A stretch of DNA of 38,102 nucleotides from Crocinitomicaceae bacterium (GCA_029254025.1 JAQWYK010000022.1:1-38102), one strand, 5' to 3'. Positions 25,788 to 34,492 are shown, counted from the first letter of the stretch. Notes: generated by a model from the letters alone, not told the origin. Numbers and translations: made by a program.

Positions 25788-27326
25788 TTACCCTGCCCAG
25801 TTTTCTCTATCCAGATTTCTAAAGTGAATGGCTTCTGCCAGATGTGCTGTTTCTATATTTTTCGACTGTTCTAAATCTGCAATAGTTCTAGCTACTTTTA
25901 GGATTCTGTCATAGGCGCGAGCAGATAGGCCTAAAGTATCCATAGCTCGTTTCAATATGGTGTTGCCAGAGTCGTCGATTCGACAGTGCAGTCTTAGTTC
26001 TTTGCTTCCCATTTGTGCGTTACAATGAACACCTGATTCTTTTGCAAAACGATCTTCTTGAAGTAGGCGTGCACGGACTACTCGCTCTCGGATGTCTTGA
26101 CTTCCTTCTGCAGGCATGTCATGTGCTAATTCATTAAAAGAAACTGGTGTCACTTCAACATGTAAATCAATACGGTCTAAAAGTGGACCGCTTATTTTGT
26201 TGAGGTAATTTTGAACCACACCTGTTCCGCAAACACATTCTTTTTCAGGATGATTGTAATACCCGCAAGGACAAGGATTCATTGCTGCAATCAACATGAA
26301 TCCAGCAGGGTATTCAACGGTGAATTTTGCACGAGAGATGGTTACTTGACGATCTTCTAGCGGCTGTCGCATAACTTCAAGTACGGATCTTTTGTATTCT
26401 GGTAATTCGTCTAAAAAGAGTACACCATTGTGCGCTAAAGATATTTCTCCAGGTTGGGGATATTGTCCTCCCCCAACGAGCGCCACATCTGAAATGGTAT
26501 GGTGAGGCTTACGAAAAGGACGACTGGTAACTAATCCTGCACCAGCATCAACCTTTCCTGCTACGGAATGTATTTTTGTTGTTTCCAAAGATTCTTCAAG
26601 ACTCATGGGTGGGAGTATTGTGGGTAGCCGTTTGGCGAGCATTGATTTCCCGGCCCCCGGAGGGCCAATGAGAATAACATTGTGCCCCCCGGAGGCTACT
26701 ATTTCAAAAGCCCGTTTTATGTTTTGTTGACCCTTTACATCTCTAAAGTCAACATGTAACTCGTTGAGTTTTTTATAAAATTCAGCTTTTATATCTACAA
26801 TTGTTTGTTCGATATTATTTTCCCCGTTTAAGAAATCAATAACTTCTGTAATTGTGCTTGCCCCATAAATTGCAAGGCCGTCTACAATTGCTGCTTCTGT
26901 CGCATTTTCTTTGGGGAGGATAATACCTTTGAATCCTTCCTTTTTTGCCGTTAATGCAATCGGAAGAATCCCTTTTAATGGTTTTAGGCTTCCGTCGAGT
27001 GATAATTCGCCAAGAATAATATATTCTTCAAGCAAATCTTGGTTAATCTGTTCTGAAGCCGCTAAAATTCCAATTCCAATGGGCAAGTCAAATGTAGATC
27101 CTTCTTTACGAATGTCTGCTGGTGCCATATTGATTGTGATTTCTTTTCCAGGGTACTTGTAACCATTATTGGTAATAGCTGCTTTGATACGCTGCTGGCT
27201 TTCTTTGACCGCACTATCCGGAAGACCAACAAGAATAAAATTGACGCCTTTGTCAATATTTACCTCGATGGTAATAGTGGTGGCATCAATACCGAAAACG
27301 GCACTGCCATAGGTTTTTACTAACAT
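25788..27326 (-). CDS. comM: YifB/ComM family Mg-chelatase-like AAA+ ATPase
   Basis: The 512-residue protein is ComM, a helicase that moves branches in three-stranded DNA during natural transformation. The N-terminal part (1-180) has the Lon-protease-like fold with GLPDSAVKESQQRIKAAI. The AAA+ part has Walker A GPPGAGKSML, Walker B GVLFLDELPEY, a zinc-like Cys set near NPCPCGYYNHPEKECVCG, and LLDRIDLHVEV. The C-terminal part has LSARAYDRILKVARTIADLE. Length is normal. The start ATG at 27326 is typical. No other competence gene is in the window. Confidence 0.95.
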   Translation of the reverse strand: MLVKTYGSAVFGIDATTITIEVNIDKGVNFILVGLPDSAVKESQQRIKAAITNNGYKYPGKEITINMAPADIRKEGSTFDLPIGIGILAASEQINQDLLEEYIILGELSLDGSLKPLKGILPIALTAKKEGFKGIILPKENATEAAIVDGLAIYGASTITEVIDFLNGENNIEQTIVDIKAEFYKKLNELHVDFRDVKGQQNIKRAFEIVASGGHNVILIGPPGAGKSMLAKRLPTILPPMSLEESLETTKIHSVAGKVDAGAGLVTSRPFRKPHHTISDVALVGGGQYPQPGEISLAHNGVLFLDELPEYKRSVLEVMRQPLEDRQVTISRAKFTVEYPAGFMLIAAMNPCPCGYYNHPEKECVCGTGVVQNYLNKISGPLLDRIDLHVEVTPVSFNELAHDMPAEGSQDIRERVVRARLLQEDRFAKESGVHCNAQMGSKELRLHCRIDDSGNTILKRAMDTLGLSARAYDRILKVARTIADLEQSKNIETAHLAEAIHFRNLDRENWAG

Positions 27327-27404
27327 ATTAATACAGTTGTTTAGGTTATACTGTATCTTAAGTTAGTGAAAAAGTTCAATTATAAAAGTAGTAGTAGAAA
27401 AAAA

Positions 27405-27974
27405 CTAGCAATAATGACGTTCCACATAATCAATCAACGCATGAATCACTTTTATATGAATTTCTTGAGCTCGGTCCGCGTATTTGGAGAAGGGTGCACG
27501 TATCTCTACCTCACATAAATCGCCCATTTTCCCTCCATCTTTTCCAGTAAGGCCAATCACCTTTATGCCTTTTGATTGAGCCGTGTTAATAGCGTTAAGA
27601 ATATTCGGAGAGTTTCCAGAAGTGGAAATAGCAAGCAGCACATCTCCTTTTCTTCCTACACCCTCTAAGTACCTTGAAAAGATGTGATCATAACCAAAAT
27701 CATTGGATACGCATGACATGTGGGACGCATCGGCAATGGCTATAGCGCCTATGGCAGGCCGATTTTCACGGTATCTACCAGTGAGTTCTTCAGCAAAATG
27801 CATTGCATCGCACATCGAACCACCATTTCCACAGCTTAAAACTTTCCCACCTTGTTCAAAGCTATCTACCAACAACTTCCCAGCTGCTTCTATAGCTTGG
27901 AAATTCTTAGGGTCACTGTTAAATAAGTGTAAAATTTCTGCTGCTTCAATAAAATGGTCTGCTATTTGTTTCAT
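27405..27974 (-). CDS. gmhA: Phosphoheptose isomerase (sedoheptulose-7-phosphate isomerase)
   Basis: The 189-residue SIS-domain enzyme turns sedoheptulose 7-phosphate into heptose 7-phosphate, the first step to the heptose of LPS. It keeps the family motifs [66 protein letters not shown] and EIHIKVIH. The active-site Glu (62 or 63) and His178 are present. DiaA-type paralogues share the fold, but the match here is to GmhA. The gene is alone; TACTTTTG on the minus strand (28003-27996), 21 nt before the start, is a -7 candidate. Confidence 0.94.
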   Translation of the reverse strand: MKQIADHFIEAAEILHLFNSDPKNFQAIEAAGKLLVDSFEQGGKVLSCGNGGSMCDAMHFAEELTGRYRENRPAIGAIAIADASHMSCVSNDFGYDHIFSRYLEGVGRKGDVLLAISTSGNSPNILNAINTAQSKGIKVIGLTGKDGGKMGDLCEVEIRAPFSKYADRAQEIHIKVIHALIDYVERHYC

Positions 27975-28023
27975 GGTGCTTCGAAAATGTTAATCCAAAA
28001 GTAAACAAAATGAAATTAATTGA

Positions 28024-28053
28024 TTGGTTAATTATTGAAGTTTACTATATTTG
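28024..28053 (+). promoter_or_regulatory. Bacteroidota-type promoter for the 141-residue secreted protein
   Basis: TTG (28024-28026), 19 nt, TATATTTG (28046-28053), 34 nt before the start. A short palindrome (TAGAGT at 28059-28064, ACTCTA at 28067-28072) lies at the expected transcription start. Confidence 0.78.
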
Positions 28054-28087
28054 AAAACTAGAGTTTACTCTACTAAACAATAACAAA

Positions 28088-28513
28088 ATGAAAAAAATTC
28101 TATTATCAATTGTTGCCTCACTTGCTCTACTTTGGTCGACTGCCCAAGATCAAACTTGTTTTGAGCGCTTAGAAAAAGCGTTTAATGAAAGAGGTTCTTA
28201 CACTGTTTCTGACGATATTCATAGAAATGTGATTATTAGTTTTTTTGAAAACGGGGAGGTGTATTGCGTGAAAGGTAAAGCACGTGTTGAAAACGGAACA
28301 TTATCTTCCATTTTTATTTACTTCGATGATAATACTTCGGAGTTGTATGATAAGAAGTTTTACAATCAGAAAAAACAACCACCAATTATCACAAACGGAA
28401 TCACTGAGATGGCAACCACTACTGAGGGAGAGAAATTCCGAGTGGTATTCATTGACAGATTAAAACCAAAGAAAAAATCTTTTCAAGAAGCAGTTCTTCC
28501 TGATGATTTATAG
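28088..28513 (+). CDS. Small secreted protein of unknown function
   Basis: The 141-residue product begins with a signal peptide (about residues 1-19, MKKILLSIVASLALLWSTA). The mature part has two Cys (in QTCFERL and VYCVKGK) that may form a disulfide, a run of predicted strands (NVIISFFENGEVYCV, SIFIYFDDNTSELY), and a basic C-terminal stretch KPKKKS. It has no T9SS domain or lipobox. I do not recognise a named family. It stands alone between its own promoter and a strong bidirectional terminator. Confidence 0.78.
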   Translation: MKKILLSIVASLALLWSTAQDQTCFERLEKAFNERGSYTVSDDIHRNVIISFFENGEVYCVKGKARVENGTLSSIFIYFDDNTSELYDKKFYNQKKQPPIITNGITEMATTTEGEKFRVVFIDRLKPKKKSFQEAVLPDDL

Positions 28514-28530
28514 AGGTTAAAAAGGAAATT

Positions 28531-28560
28531 AAAAGGGTCACATTTTGTGACCCTTTTTTT
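28531..28560. terminator. Bidirectional intrinsic terminator
   Basis: An inverted repeat with a core stem GGGTCACA (28535-28542) and TGTGACCC (28546-28553), 3-nt loop, is flanked by AAAA and by seven T. The A and T tracts extend the stem to 12 bp. It serves the secreted-protein gene (plus) and rsmG (minus). Confidence 0.9.
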
Positions 28561-28563
28561 ATG

Positions 28564-29187
28564 CTAAATAATTTGTACGTAAACGACTTTTTTTGTTTCG
28601 AAAAATTCTTCTGTAAAAAAGTTAGAGATCTCAAAAAACTCATAATAATTTTTAATGGGTGCCATTTCTTCCTTGAGATTGCCTCCTTTCAAGTATAGAA
28701 TACCATTTGGTAGCGCATTCATTTGCTTTTTCTTAACCTTGTTCTTAACCCATTGAAGAAACGTTGGCATTGCTGTTACCGCGCGACTAATAATGAAGTC
28801 ATATGTCTCTTTCACATTTTCGACACGTGTATGGCTGGTTTTTACATTTTCCAACGTTAAAGCATCAGTAACCTCTTTAACCACTTTAATTTTCTTTCCG
28901 ATCGAATCTACTAGGTGGAAGGAGCATTCAGGATAAAGAATGGCTAAAGGGATACCCGGGAATCCTCCCCCGGTTCCTACATCTAGAAAAGTTGTTCCTG
29001 GTTTGAATTGGATGATTTTGGATAATGCCAATGCATGAAGAACATGACGCTCGTAAAATTGATCCATATCCTTTCTACTAATAACGTTGATTTGTTCATT
29101 CCAGAACTTATAGAGTTCTGAAAGTTGACGAAATTGTTCGAATTGACGATCAGTTAAATCGGGAAAATATTTTTTTATAATATCCAT
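28564..29187 (-). CDS. rsmG: 16S rRNA (guanine527-N7)-methyltransferase RsmG
   Basis: The 207-residue enzyme methylates G527 in 16S rRNA. Diagnostic motifs are KFWNEQINVISRKDMDQFYERHVLHAL, the SAM-binding FLDVGTGGGFPGIPLA, FHLVDSIGKKIKVVKEV and ISRAV near residue 134. Length is normal. It lies 19 bp after the sigma-factor gene on the same strand, so the glycosyltransferase, sigma factor and rsmG are probably co-transcribed. Confidence 0.96.
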   Translation of the reverse strand: MDIIKKYFPDLTDRQFEQFRQLSELYKFWNEQINVISRKDMDQFYERHVLHALALSKIIQFKPGTTFLDVGTGGGFPGIPLAILYPECSFHLVDSIGKKIKVVKEVTDALTLENVKTSHTRVENVKETYDFIISRAVTAMPTFLQWVKNKVKKKQMNALPNGILYLKGGNLKEEMAPIKNYYEFFEISNFFTEEFFETKKVVYVQII

Positions 29188-29206
29188 AGTTAAAAAATGG
29201 AGTCTA

Positions 29207-29812
29207 CTAGATGGAGTCTTTAGTGTTTTTCATCATGTTAGCTAGAAAATCGCGTGCCCGGAAAAGCTGAGCTTTAACAGTACCTAAAGGCAGATCCATC
29301 TCTTGTGCAATTTCTTCGTAACTCAGCTCTTGAAAATAACGCTTCTCAATGAGTTCCCTATACCTTGGTTTTAATTTACTTACTACCAAGCGCATCATTT
29401 TTACCTTTTGGTCTTTTATGATTTCTTCTTCGGGGTCGAGGGTATTCGACTCTACATCTATCCGAACACTGTCTCCATCACTGTTTGCGTAGGCATGGTC
29501 CATAGATGTCAGGTATACTCTCTTTTTTCGAATGAAATCGATACAATTGTTGGAGGCAATTTTGAACAACCATGTGCTGAAGGCGTAGCTAGGGGAATAT
29601 TGTTCTAGACGATTAAACGCTTTACCAAATGCTTCAATGGTTAGATCTTCTGCGTCATCACTGTTTTTGATCATTTTTAGTAACATGAAATAGACAGACT
29701 CTCTGTAGCGATCCATCAATTCCGCAAAGGCTGCTTGATCACCGTTTTTAGCTTTTTCTACTAATCCTAAGTCCTTTTTGCCTTTATCCGAAAGGTGTTC
29801 ACCTATTTCCAT
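29207..29812 (-). CDS. ECF-type RNA polymerase sigma factor
   Basis: The 201-residue protein has sigma region 2 (about residues 25-95: DRYRESVYFMLLKMIKNSDDAEDLTIEAFGKAF, then FSTWLFKIASNNCIDFIRKKR) and region 4 (about 140-195: LKPRYRELIEKRYFQELSYEEIAQEMDLPLGTVKAQLFRARDFL). A short acidic linker lies between them and there is no region 3, as in ECF sigma factors. No anti-sigma gene lies next to it. Its first 10 nt overlap the end of the glycosyltransferase gene, so the two are coupled. What it controls is not shown. Confidence 0.93.
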   Translation of the reverse strand: MEIGEHLSDKGKKDLGLVEKAKNGDQAAFAELMDRYRESVYFMLLKMIKNSDDAEDLTIEAFGKAFNRLEQYSPSYAFSTWLFKIASNNCIDFIRKKRVYLTSMDHAYANSDGDSVRIDVESNTLDPEEEIIKDQKVKMMRLVVSKLKPRYRELIEKRYFQELSYEEIAQEMDLPLGTVKAQLFRARDFLANMMKNTKDSI

Positions 29813-30939
29813 TGGTTTTGTGTTGACTTTTCAGTTGTGTAGAACAAGATTGGTGCTAGAATAGCGTATAAAACATCCCAAAAGGGGAATGCCCAAACTA
29901 AGTTTTTTTCTTTCAATTTTACCATAATTCGCCCTTGAACGCTCCATTTTAAAAGGGTGATGAAAGAAAATATACCAATACTCAACCAACACAACTGATG
30001 ATGAATGAACAAAGTAAAAAAAGATGTGTAGAATAAAAGCAAAGAAAGCGGGTATATTCCTAACAAAAGCTTTTTAATAACTCCATAATATTCAGTTGTA
30101 GTAAAATGCCTTGATTTTTGTTTATACCAATCTGCCCAGGTATTTTTAGATTCCGAATAGGCAAAGGAGTCTGGATGTATACAAATAGCGTAGTTACCTC
30201 TTTTTGCAGCCTCTTGAATAAATAAGTCGTCATCCCCAGACTGCAACGAATAGTGGGATTTAAACCCATTCACAGAGAGGAAGAGTGAGCGTGTGTAACC
30301 CAAGTTTCTTCCAACTCCCATGTATGGTGCACCAGCCTTTGCGAAGGATAGGTAGTTCGCTCCAATCATAACCGTATCGAGCCTTACAAGACGATTCAAT
30401 AATCCGCGATCTTTTTTATACGGTCCGTAACCTAGAATAATTTCCTTTTTTTCAGTAAACTTTCCCGCCATGTGCTTCAACCATTCGTTGGAGTTAGGTT
30501 CGCAATCGGCATCGGTAAATACAAGGTGTTCATATTTAGCACCTTTGATTGCAATCGTCAAAGGCAATTTCTTTCCATTTCGTAGGTGTTTACTACGCTC
30601 CAGTTCAATCACTTTTAGATGGGGGTACTGGCGTTGGAAGGCTTTTAGAATGTGGCTAGAGTCGTCACTCGATTGATGATTCACCACAATCACTTCGAAT
30701 TCGGGGTAATCTTGATTTAAAATTTTCGGGAGTAGGTGGAAAAGATTGTCTTCTTCATTTCGAGCTGCAATAACGACAGTGACAGGCGATAAATTAATTG
30801 GCAGTGTGGCAGGTTCTCTGTGCAAAGCTAACCGTAAATAGAAGAAAACAACCCAAAATAATTGAATGAAGGAAAAGGTACAAAAAAGGATAAAAATTAT
30901 CCAAGTGAAAAGGTCTTCTGAATTGGGGAGTACGTGCAT
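29803..30939 (-). CDS. Membrane-bound family 2 glycosyltransferase
   Basis: The 378-residue protein has one N-terminal membrane segment (about 10-35), a GT-A domain (about 50-270), and two to four C-terminal membrane segments (about 285-370). The GT2 motifs are present: VTVVIAARNEEDNL, the DxD-type VFTDADCEP, SGDDDLFI with the catalytic acid, and QKSRHF in the place of QxxRW. It most likely adds a sugar to a lipid or polysaccharide at the cytoplasmic membrane; the product is not known. It overlaps the sigma factor gene by 10 nt and is divergent from tgt. Confidence 0.9.
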   Translation of the reverse strand: MHVLPNSEDLFTWIIFILFCTFSFIQLFWVVFFYLRLALHREPATLPINLSPVTVVIAARNEEDNLFHLLPKILNQDYPEFEVIVVNHQSSDDSSHILKAFQRQYPHLKVIELERSKHLRNGKKLPLTIAIKGAKYEHLVFTDADCEPNSNEWLKHMAGKFTEKKEIILGYGPYKKDRGLLNRLVRLDTVMIGANYLSFAKAGAPYMGVGRNLGYTRSLFLSVNGFKSHYSLQSGDDDLFIQEAAKRGNYAICIHPDSFAYSESKNTWADWYKQKSRHFTTTEYYGVIKKLLLGIYPLSLLLFYTSFFTLFIHHQLCWLSIGIFSFITLLKWSVQGRIMVKLKEKNLVWAFPFWDVLYAILAPILFYTTEKSTQNQWK

Positions 30940-30982
30940 TCCTTACTTTTCTACAAATATGAGGTACTTGTAGAAATAGAAT

Positions 30983-30990
30983 TATCTTTG
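30983..30990 (+). promoter_or_regulatory. -7 promoter element before tgt
   Basis: TATCTTTG is a full match to TAnnTTTG, 24 nt before the ATG at 31015. Its place also argues against a longer tgt reading frame. No clear -33 element is seen. Confidence 0.6.
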
Positions 30991-31014
30991 TACACTTTAT
31001 TTTTCAACAAGTTT

Positions 31015-32145
31015 ATGCACTTTAATTTACAGCACACAGATCAAAATAGTAAGGCCAGAGCCGGAGAATTCCATACTGATCATGGAGTTATTCAAACGCC
31101 TATTTTTATGCCTGTCGGTACTGCAGGTACAGTGAAAGGTGTTCATCAGTATGAAATCGAAGCTGAAATTAAGGCGGATATCATCCTGGGAAATACCTAC
31201 CACCTTTATGTAAGGCCTGGACTTGAAGTCTTAAATGCCGCAGGTGGATTGCACAAGTTCAATAATTGGAATAAGCCGATTCTTACAGATAGTGGAGGTT
31301 ATCAGGTATATTCTTTATCTGGTTCGCGGAAAATTACCGAGGAAGGTGTGAAGTTTCAGTCACATACAGATGGTGCTTACCACTTTTTTACCCCAGAAAA
31401 TGTGATGGATACCCAACGCGTGATTGGTGCAGATATCATTATGGCGTTTGACGAATGTACCCCGTATCCATGTGACTATCGCTATGCAAAACGTTCGATG
31501 CATATGACGCATCGTTGGTTGAAGCGTTGTATTGAACGTTTCGATGCGACGGAACCGTTGTATGGTTATGACCAAGCGCTATTTCCAATTATTCAGGGGA
31601 GCGTGTATAAGGATTTGCGAGAGGAATCGGCAGAATTTATTGCAAATACAGATTGTATTGGAAACGCCATTGGCGGCTTGTCTGTAGGAGAACCGGATGA
31701 AGATTTGTACGAGATGACGGATTTAGTGACCGATATTTTACCGAAAGAGAAACCGCGTTACCTAATGGGAGTCGGAACGCCCATTAATTTGTTGGAATGT
31801 ATTGCATTAGGAATAGATATGTTTGATTGTGTTATGCCAACACGGAATGCGCGTCACGGAATGCTTTTTACCAGCGAAGGAATTATAAACATTAAAAACA
31901 AGAAATGGGAGAAGGATTTTTCACCCATTGATCCAAATGGGACATCTACTGTGGATCACTTTTATTCGAAAGCTTATCTGCGTCATTTGATTCGATGTAA
32001 GGAAAATTTAGGGATACAAATTGCATCTATTCACAATTTAGCGTTTTACTTGTCGTTAGTTAAGCAGGCTCGTGAACGAATTATTGACGGAACATTCACT
32101 GCTTGGAAAAATGAAATGGTAGTTAAACTCGCTAGAAGATTATAA
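31015..32145 (+). CDS. tgt: Queuine tRNA-ribosyltransferase (tRNA-guanine transglycosylase)
   Basis: The 376-residue enzyme exchanges guanine 34 of GUN-anticodon tRNAs for preQ1. The TIM-barrel motifs are complete: TPIFMPVGTAGTVKG, LGNTYHLYVRPG, TDSGGYQVYSL with the general-acid Asp92, DECTPYP, GLSVGEP, MGVGTP and DMFDCVMPTRNARHG with the nucleophile Asp271. The usual zinc site CxCxxC, expected at about 307-315, is absent: the segment reads PIDPNGTSTVDHFYSKAYL. The His of IHNL (340) is kept. The start at 31015 gives the normal N-terminus and follows a promoter element. The lptF/lptG-type gene follows after 3 bp. Confidence 0.96.
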   Translation: MHFNLQHTDQNSKARAGEFHTDHGVIQTPIFMPVGTAGTVKGVHQYEIEAEIKADIILGNTYHLYVRPGLEVLNAAGGLHKFNNWNKPILTDSGGYQVYSLSGSRKITEEGVKFQSHTDGAYHFFTPENVMDTQRVIGADIIMAFDECTPYPCDYRYAKRSMHMTHRWLKRCIERFDATEPLYGYDQALFPIIQGSVYKDLREESAEFIANTDCIGNAIGGLSVGEPDEDLYEMTDLVTDILPKEKPRYLMGVGTPINLLECIALGIDMFDCVMPTRNARHGMLFTSEGIINIKNKKWEKDFSPIDPNGTSTVDHFYSKAYLRHLIRCKENLGIQIASIHNLAFYLSLVKQARERIIDGTFTAWKNEMVVKLARRL

Positions 32146-32148
32146 GTT

Positions 32149-33234
32149 TTGCTCAAGATTCTCGATCGATATATCATTAAAAAGTTTCTTACCACCTTCT
32201 TCTTTATGTTAGGGGTTGTTATGTTGCTTGCAATGGTGTTTGATATTTCTGAACGATTGGGTGATTTTATTCAGAAAGAAGCGCCATTAAGCGCCATTTT
32301 TTTTGATTATTACTTGAATTTTGTCATTTATTTTGGAAACCTTTTTTCACCACTTATTGTATTTATTTCAGTGATCTGGTTTACTGCTAAATTAGCCCAG
32401 AATACCGAAATAATCCCAATGATTAATAGTGGTCGAAATTTTCTGCGTTTAATGCGACCATATATGATTGGTGCGACTATTCTCATGTTAATATCATTGG
32501 TGATGAATCATTTCGTCCTCCCGGAGTCGAATAGAGTACGCTTACAGTTTGAGGAAGATTATTACCGAAACGTTCGCCGTGTTTCAAACTATTACGCCCA
32601 ATTCCCAGATAATAAGACAGTCTATTTTGATTCGTATCGATCAGACCTTCAAAGGGTATTGGGGTTAGTGGTGGAGCAGCGCGATGATAATAACAGGCTT
32701 GTATCCATTATTAAGGCGAGAGAGGCGCGAAATATAGATTCTACTTTTAATTGGGAAATCCAGGATTATTTTATTCGCTTCATTGGCAGCCCTCATGATA
32801 GCATTGTGGTTGGGAAGCCCAGGGAGACCATGGATACGGTATTCCCTTTTCAATTGAATGAGATGGCGCAAAGACACACTGTTGTTCAGACAATGGGGTT
32901 TTATGAAATCCAAAACTTCATTGATTATGAGAAGGAAAAGGGTAATCCGAACATTGCATTTTTTGAAATTGAGTTTTATCAGCGGACGTCCTTCCCTTTT
33001 GCAACGTATGTATTAACGTTGATTGGGATGGTGTTGGCATCTCGAAAAACGAGAGGTGGAGTTGGGGTTAATTTGGCTATTGGTATTGCACTAGCAGTAT
33101 TGTATATTTTCGCTATGAAAGTTACTACCGTGGCCTCCGTAAATGTTGGGTTCCCAACTTATTTAGCGGTTTGGCTTCCTAATATTATTTTCGCCGCTAT
33201 TGGATTGTATATTTATCGATTTACCCCAAAATAG
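32149..33234 (+). CDS. LptF/LptG family LPS export permease
   Basis: The 361-residue protein belongs to the LptF/LptG permeases that, with LptB, lift LPS from the inner membrane. It has three N-terminal membrane segments (about 12-35, 55-80, 100-122), a periplasmic beta-jellyroll part (about 125-270), and three C-terminal membrane segments (about 275-295, 305-325, 330-355). The opening LKILDRYIIKKFLTTFF is the family N-terminus, so the TTG at 32149 is the start; no ATG lies near it. It is 3 bp after tgt and is co-transcribed with it. LptF and LptG cannot be told apart here. Confidence 0.93.
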   Translation: MLKILDRYIIKKFLTTFFFMLGVVMLLAMVFDISERLGDFIQKEAPLSAIFFDYYLNFVIYFGNLFSPLIVFISVIWFTAKLAQNTEIIPMINSGRNFLRLMRPYMIGATILMLISLVMNHFVLPESNRVRLQFEEDYYRNVRRVSNYYAQFPDNKTVYFDSYRSDLQRVLGLVVEQRDDNNRLVSIIKAREARNIDSTFNWEIQDYFIRFIGSPHDSIVVGKPRETMDTVFPFQLNEMAQRHTVVQTMGFYEIQNFIDYEKEKGNPNIAFFEIEFYQRTSFPFATYVLTLIGMVLASRKTRGGVGVNLAIGIALAVLYIFAMKVTTVASVNVGFPTYLAVWLPNIIFAAIGLYIYRFTPK

Positions 33235-33261
33235 AAGTCTGCTGGGTCCAATTTATATAGC

Positions 33262-33867
33262 TTAACCCGCTTCAGCAACCACTTCTTGAACTTCTGGCAA
33301 ATGCTGTTTTAAAAGTTGCTCGATTCCTCCTTTTAGGGTTGCTGTAGAGGACGGACAACCTGAACAAGCACCTTTCAGAACAACTGTTACTGTTCCATTA
33401 TTGTAGTTGACAAATTCGATGGCGCCACCATCACTCTCTACAGCTGGACGAACGTATTCATCGAGTAAGTCTCTGATCGCATCATCATATTCGGAGGGAG
33501 CATATGCTTTACCTGAAGTTGCAGATTCTTGAACAGCCTCTATAGGTTTAGCTTCTGGAAAGCGAATCAATATTTCATTGCCATCTGCAATATAATTACG
33601 AATAAAGTCACGCAATTCAACCTGGACAAAATCCCAAGAAAGCGCCTCGTTTTTGGTGATAGTTACAAAGTTCGCAGCAAGGAAAACACCCTTCACAAAT
33701 GGAAAGTTAAACAACTCTTCCGCTAAAGGAGAAAAACCTTTCGCGTCTGCTTGCGACAAAAATTCCACTGATTTATCCGGAGGTAGCAGGTAGTTGTTTG
33801 CTACAAACTTCATAGTGGCTGGGTTAGGAGTCATTTCAGCGTATATCGTAACAGGAATTTTAGACAT
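33262..33867 (-). CDS. NifU-like Fe-S scaffold/carrier protein (Nfu type)
   Basis: The 201-residue protein carries the N-terminal Nfu domain (about 5-95, with TPNPATMKFVAN and FPFVKGVFLAANFVTITK) and the C-terminal NifU domain (about 125-198) with the cluster-binding CxxC in GACSGCPSSTATLKGGIE. Proteins of this layout accept Fe-S clusters and hand them to target enzymes. Length is normal. A TAATTTTG -7 element lies on the minus strand at 33894-33887, 19 nt before the start. It is divergent from the Cys-rich secreted protein gene. Confidence 0.94.
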   Translation of the reverse strand: MSKIPVTIYAEMTPNPATMKFVANNYLLPPDKSVEFLSQADAKGFSPLAEELFNFPFVKGVFLAANFVTITKNEALSWDFVQVELRDFIRNYIADGNEILIRFPEAKPIEAVQESATSGKAYAPSEYDDAIRDLLDEYVRPAVESDGGAIEFVNYNNGTVTVVLKGACSGCPSSTATLKGGIEQLLKQHLPEVQEVVAEAG

Positions 33868-34004
33868 GTCTTCTTGTTTTAGTTGACAAAATTACAAACT
33901 AATTCAAGATTTGTTTCGTTACGCACTGTTTAATTTAGAATAATTCTAAATGACATAGATTTATTCTCGAGGATATGGTTACAAGAATGGCAGATAATCA
34001 GAAT

Positions 34005-34035
34005 TTTGTTACTTCCTATTTTAGTTTTAAATTTG
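34005..34035 (+). promoter_or_regulatory. Promoter of the metal cluster, placed for a leaderless mRNA
   Basis: TTTG (34005-34008), 19 nt, TAAATTTG (34028-34035) is a perfect consensus match. The -7 element ends only 4 nt before the ATG at 34040, so transcription should start at or within a few bases of the start codon. Other promoters in the window lie about 17-38 nt ahead of their genes. Confidence 0.72.
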
Positions 34036-34039
34036 CAGT

Positions 34040-34492
34040 ATGAAACAGTTGATGTTTAGCACTTTCTCTTTGCTTTTAGTTGCCCAGATTTTTTTGGGTT
34101 CTACGGGTGTGATTGTGTATGAACATCATTGTAAGAAGGACGGTACAAGTCGCAGCTTGTTTATTGAGCAGGAGCATGGTAGGGATGCTATCAAAGAAGT
34201 TAAGAGTTGTTCGGCAAATTCATGCTGTTCCTCTGCCGAGAAAGTGGCTTCCAATTCCTCTTCGTTTGATAAAGAAGTTTGTTGCAGTAATTCCATTGAC
34301 TATATTCAGCTCGATACTGATTTGGCGCTTGAAAAAAATGAATTACAGTTCAAGGTCTTAGTTACAATGCCTACTGAGTCTGCTAATGAAAATCCTCCTG
34401 CCGCACTAGCTGAGACTTCTTCCTCTTATAGAGGCCCTCCTCCAAGTTCTATTTCGGAGCGATTGGCTTCCCTTCAAACCTACATCATTTAA
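34040..34492 (+). CDS. Cys-rich secreted protein, HYC_CC_PP family
   Basis: The 150-residue protein has an N-terminal signal segment (about residues 1-22), then the pattern that names the family: His-His-Cys (29-31), Cys57, Cys-Cys (62-63), Cys-Cys (81-82) and a Pro-Pro-Pro run (133-135). The six Cys and the His pair look suited to bind a soft metal such as copper or zinc, but no role is known for the family. It is the first gene of a three-gene cluster with a TonB-dependent receptor (35 bp later) and a heavy-metal-associated lipoprotein. A second ATG at 34052 is possible if transcription starts later than expected. Confidence 0.8.
   Translation: MKQLMFSTFSLLLVAQIFLGSTGVIVYEHHCKKDGTSRSLFIEQEHGRDAIKEVKSCSANSCCSSAEKVASNSSSFDKEVCCSNSIDYIQLDTDLALEKNELQFKVLVTMPTESANENPPAALAETSSSYRGPPPSSISERLASLQTYII

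Noticed and set aside
30934-31014. N-terminal extension of tgt
   Set aside because: A TATCTTTG promoter element lies inside it, and the family N-terminus begins at 31015.
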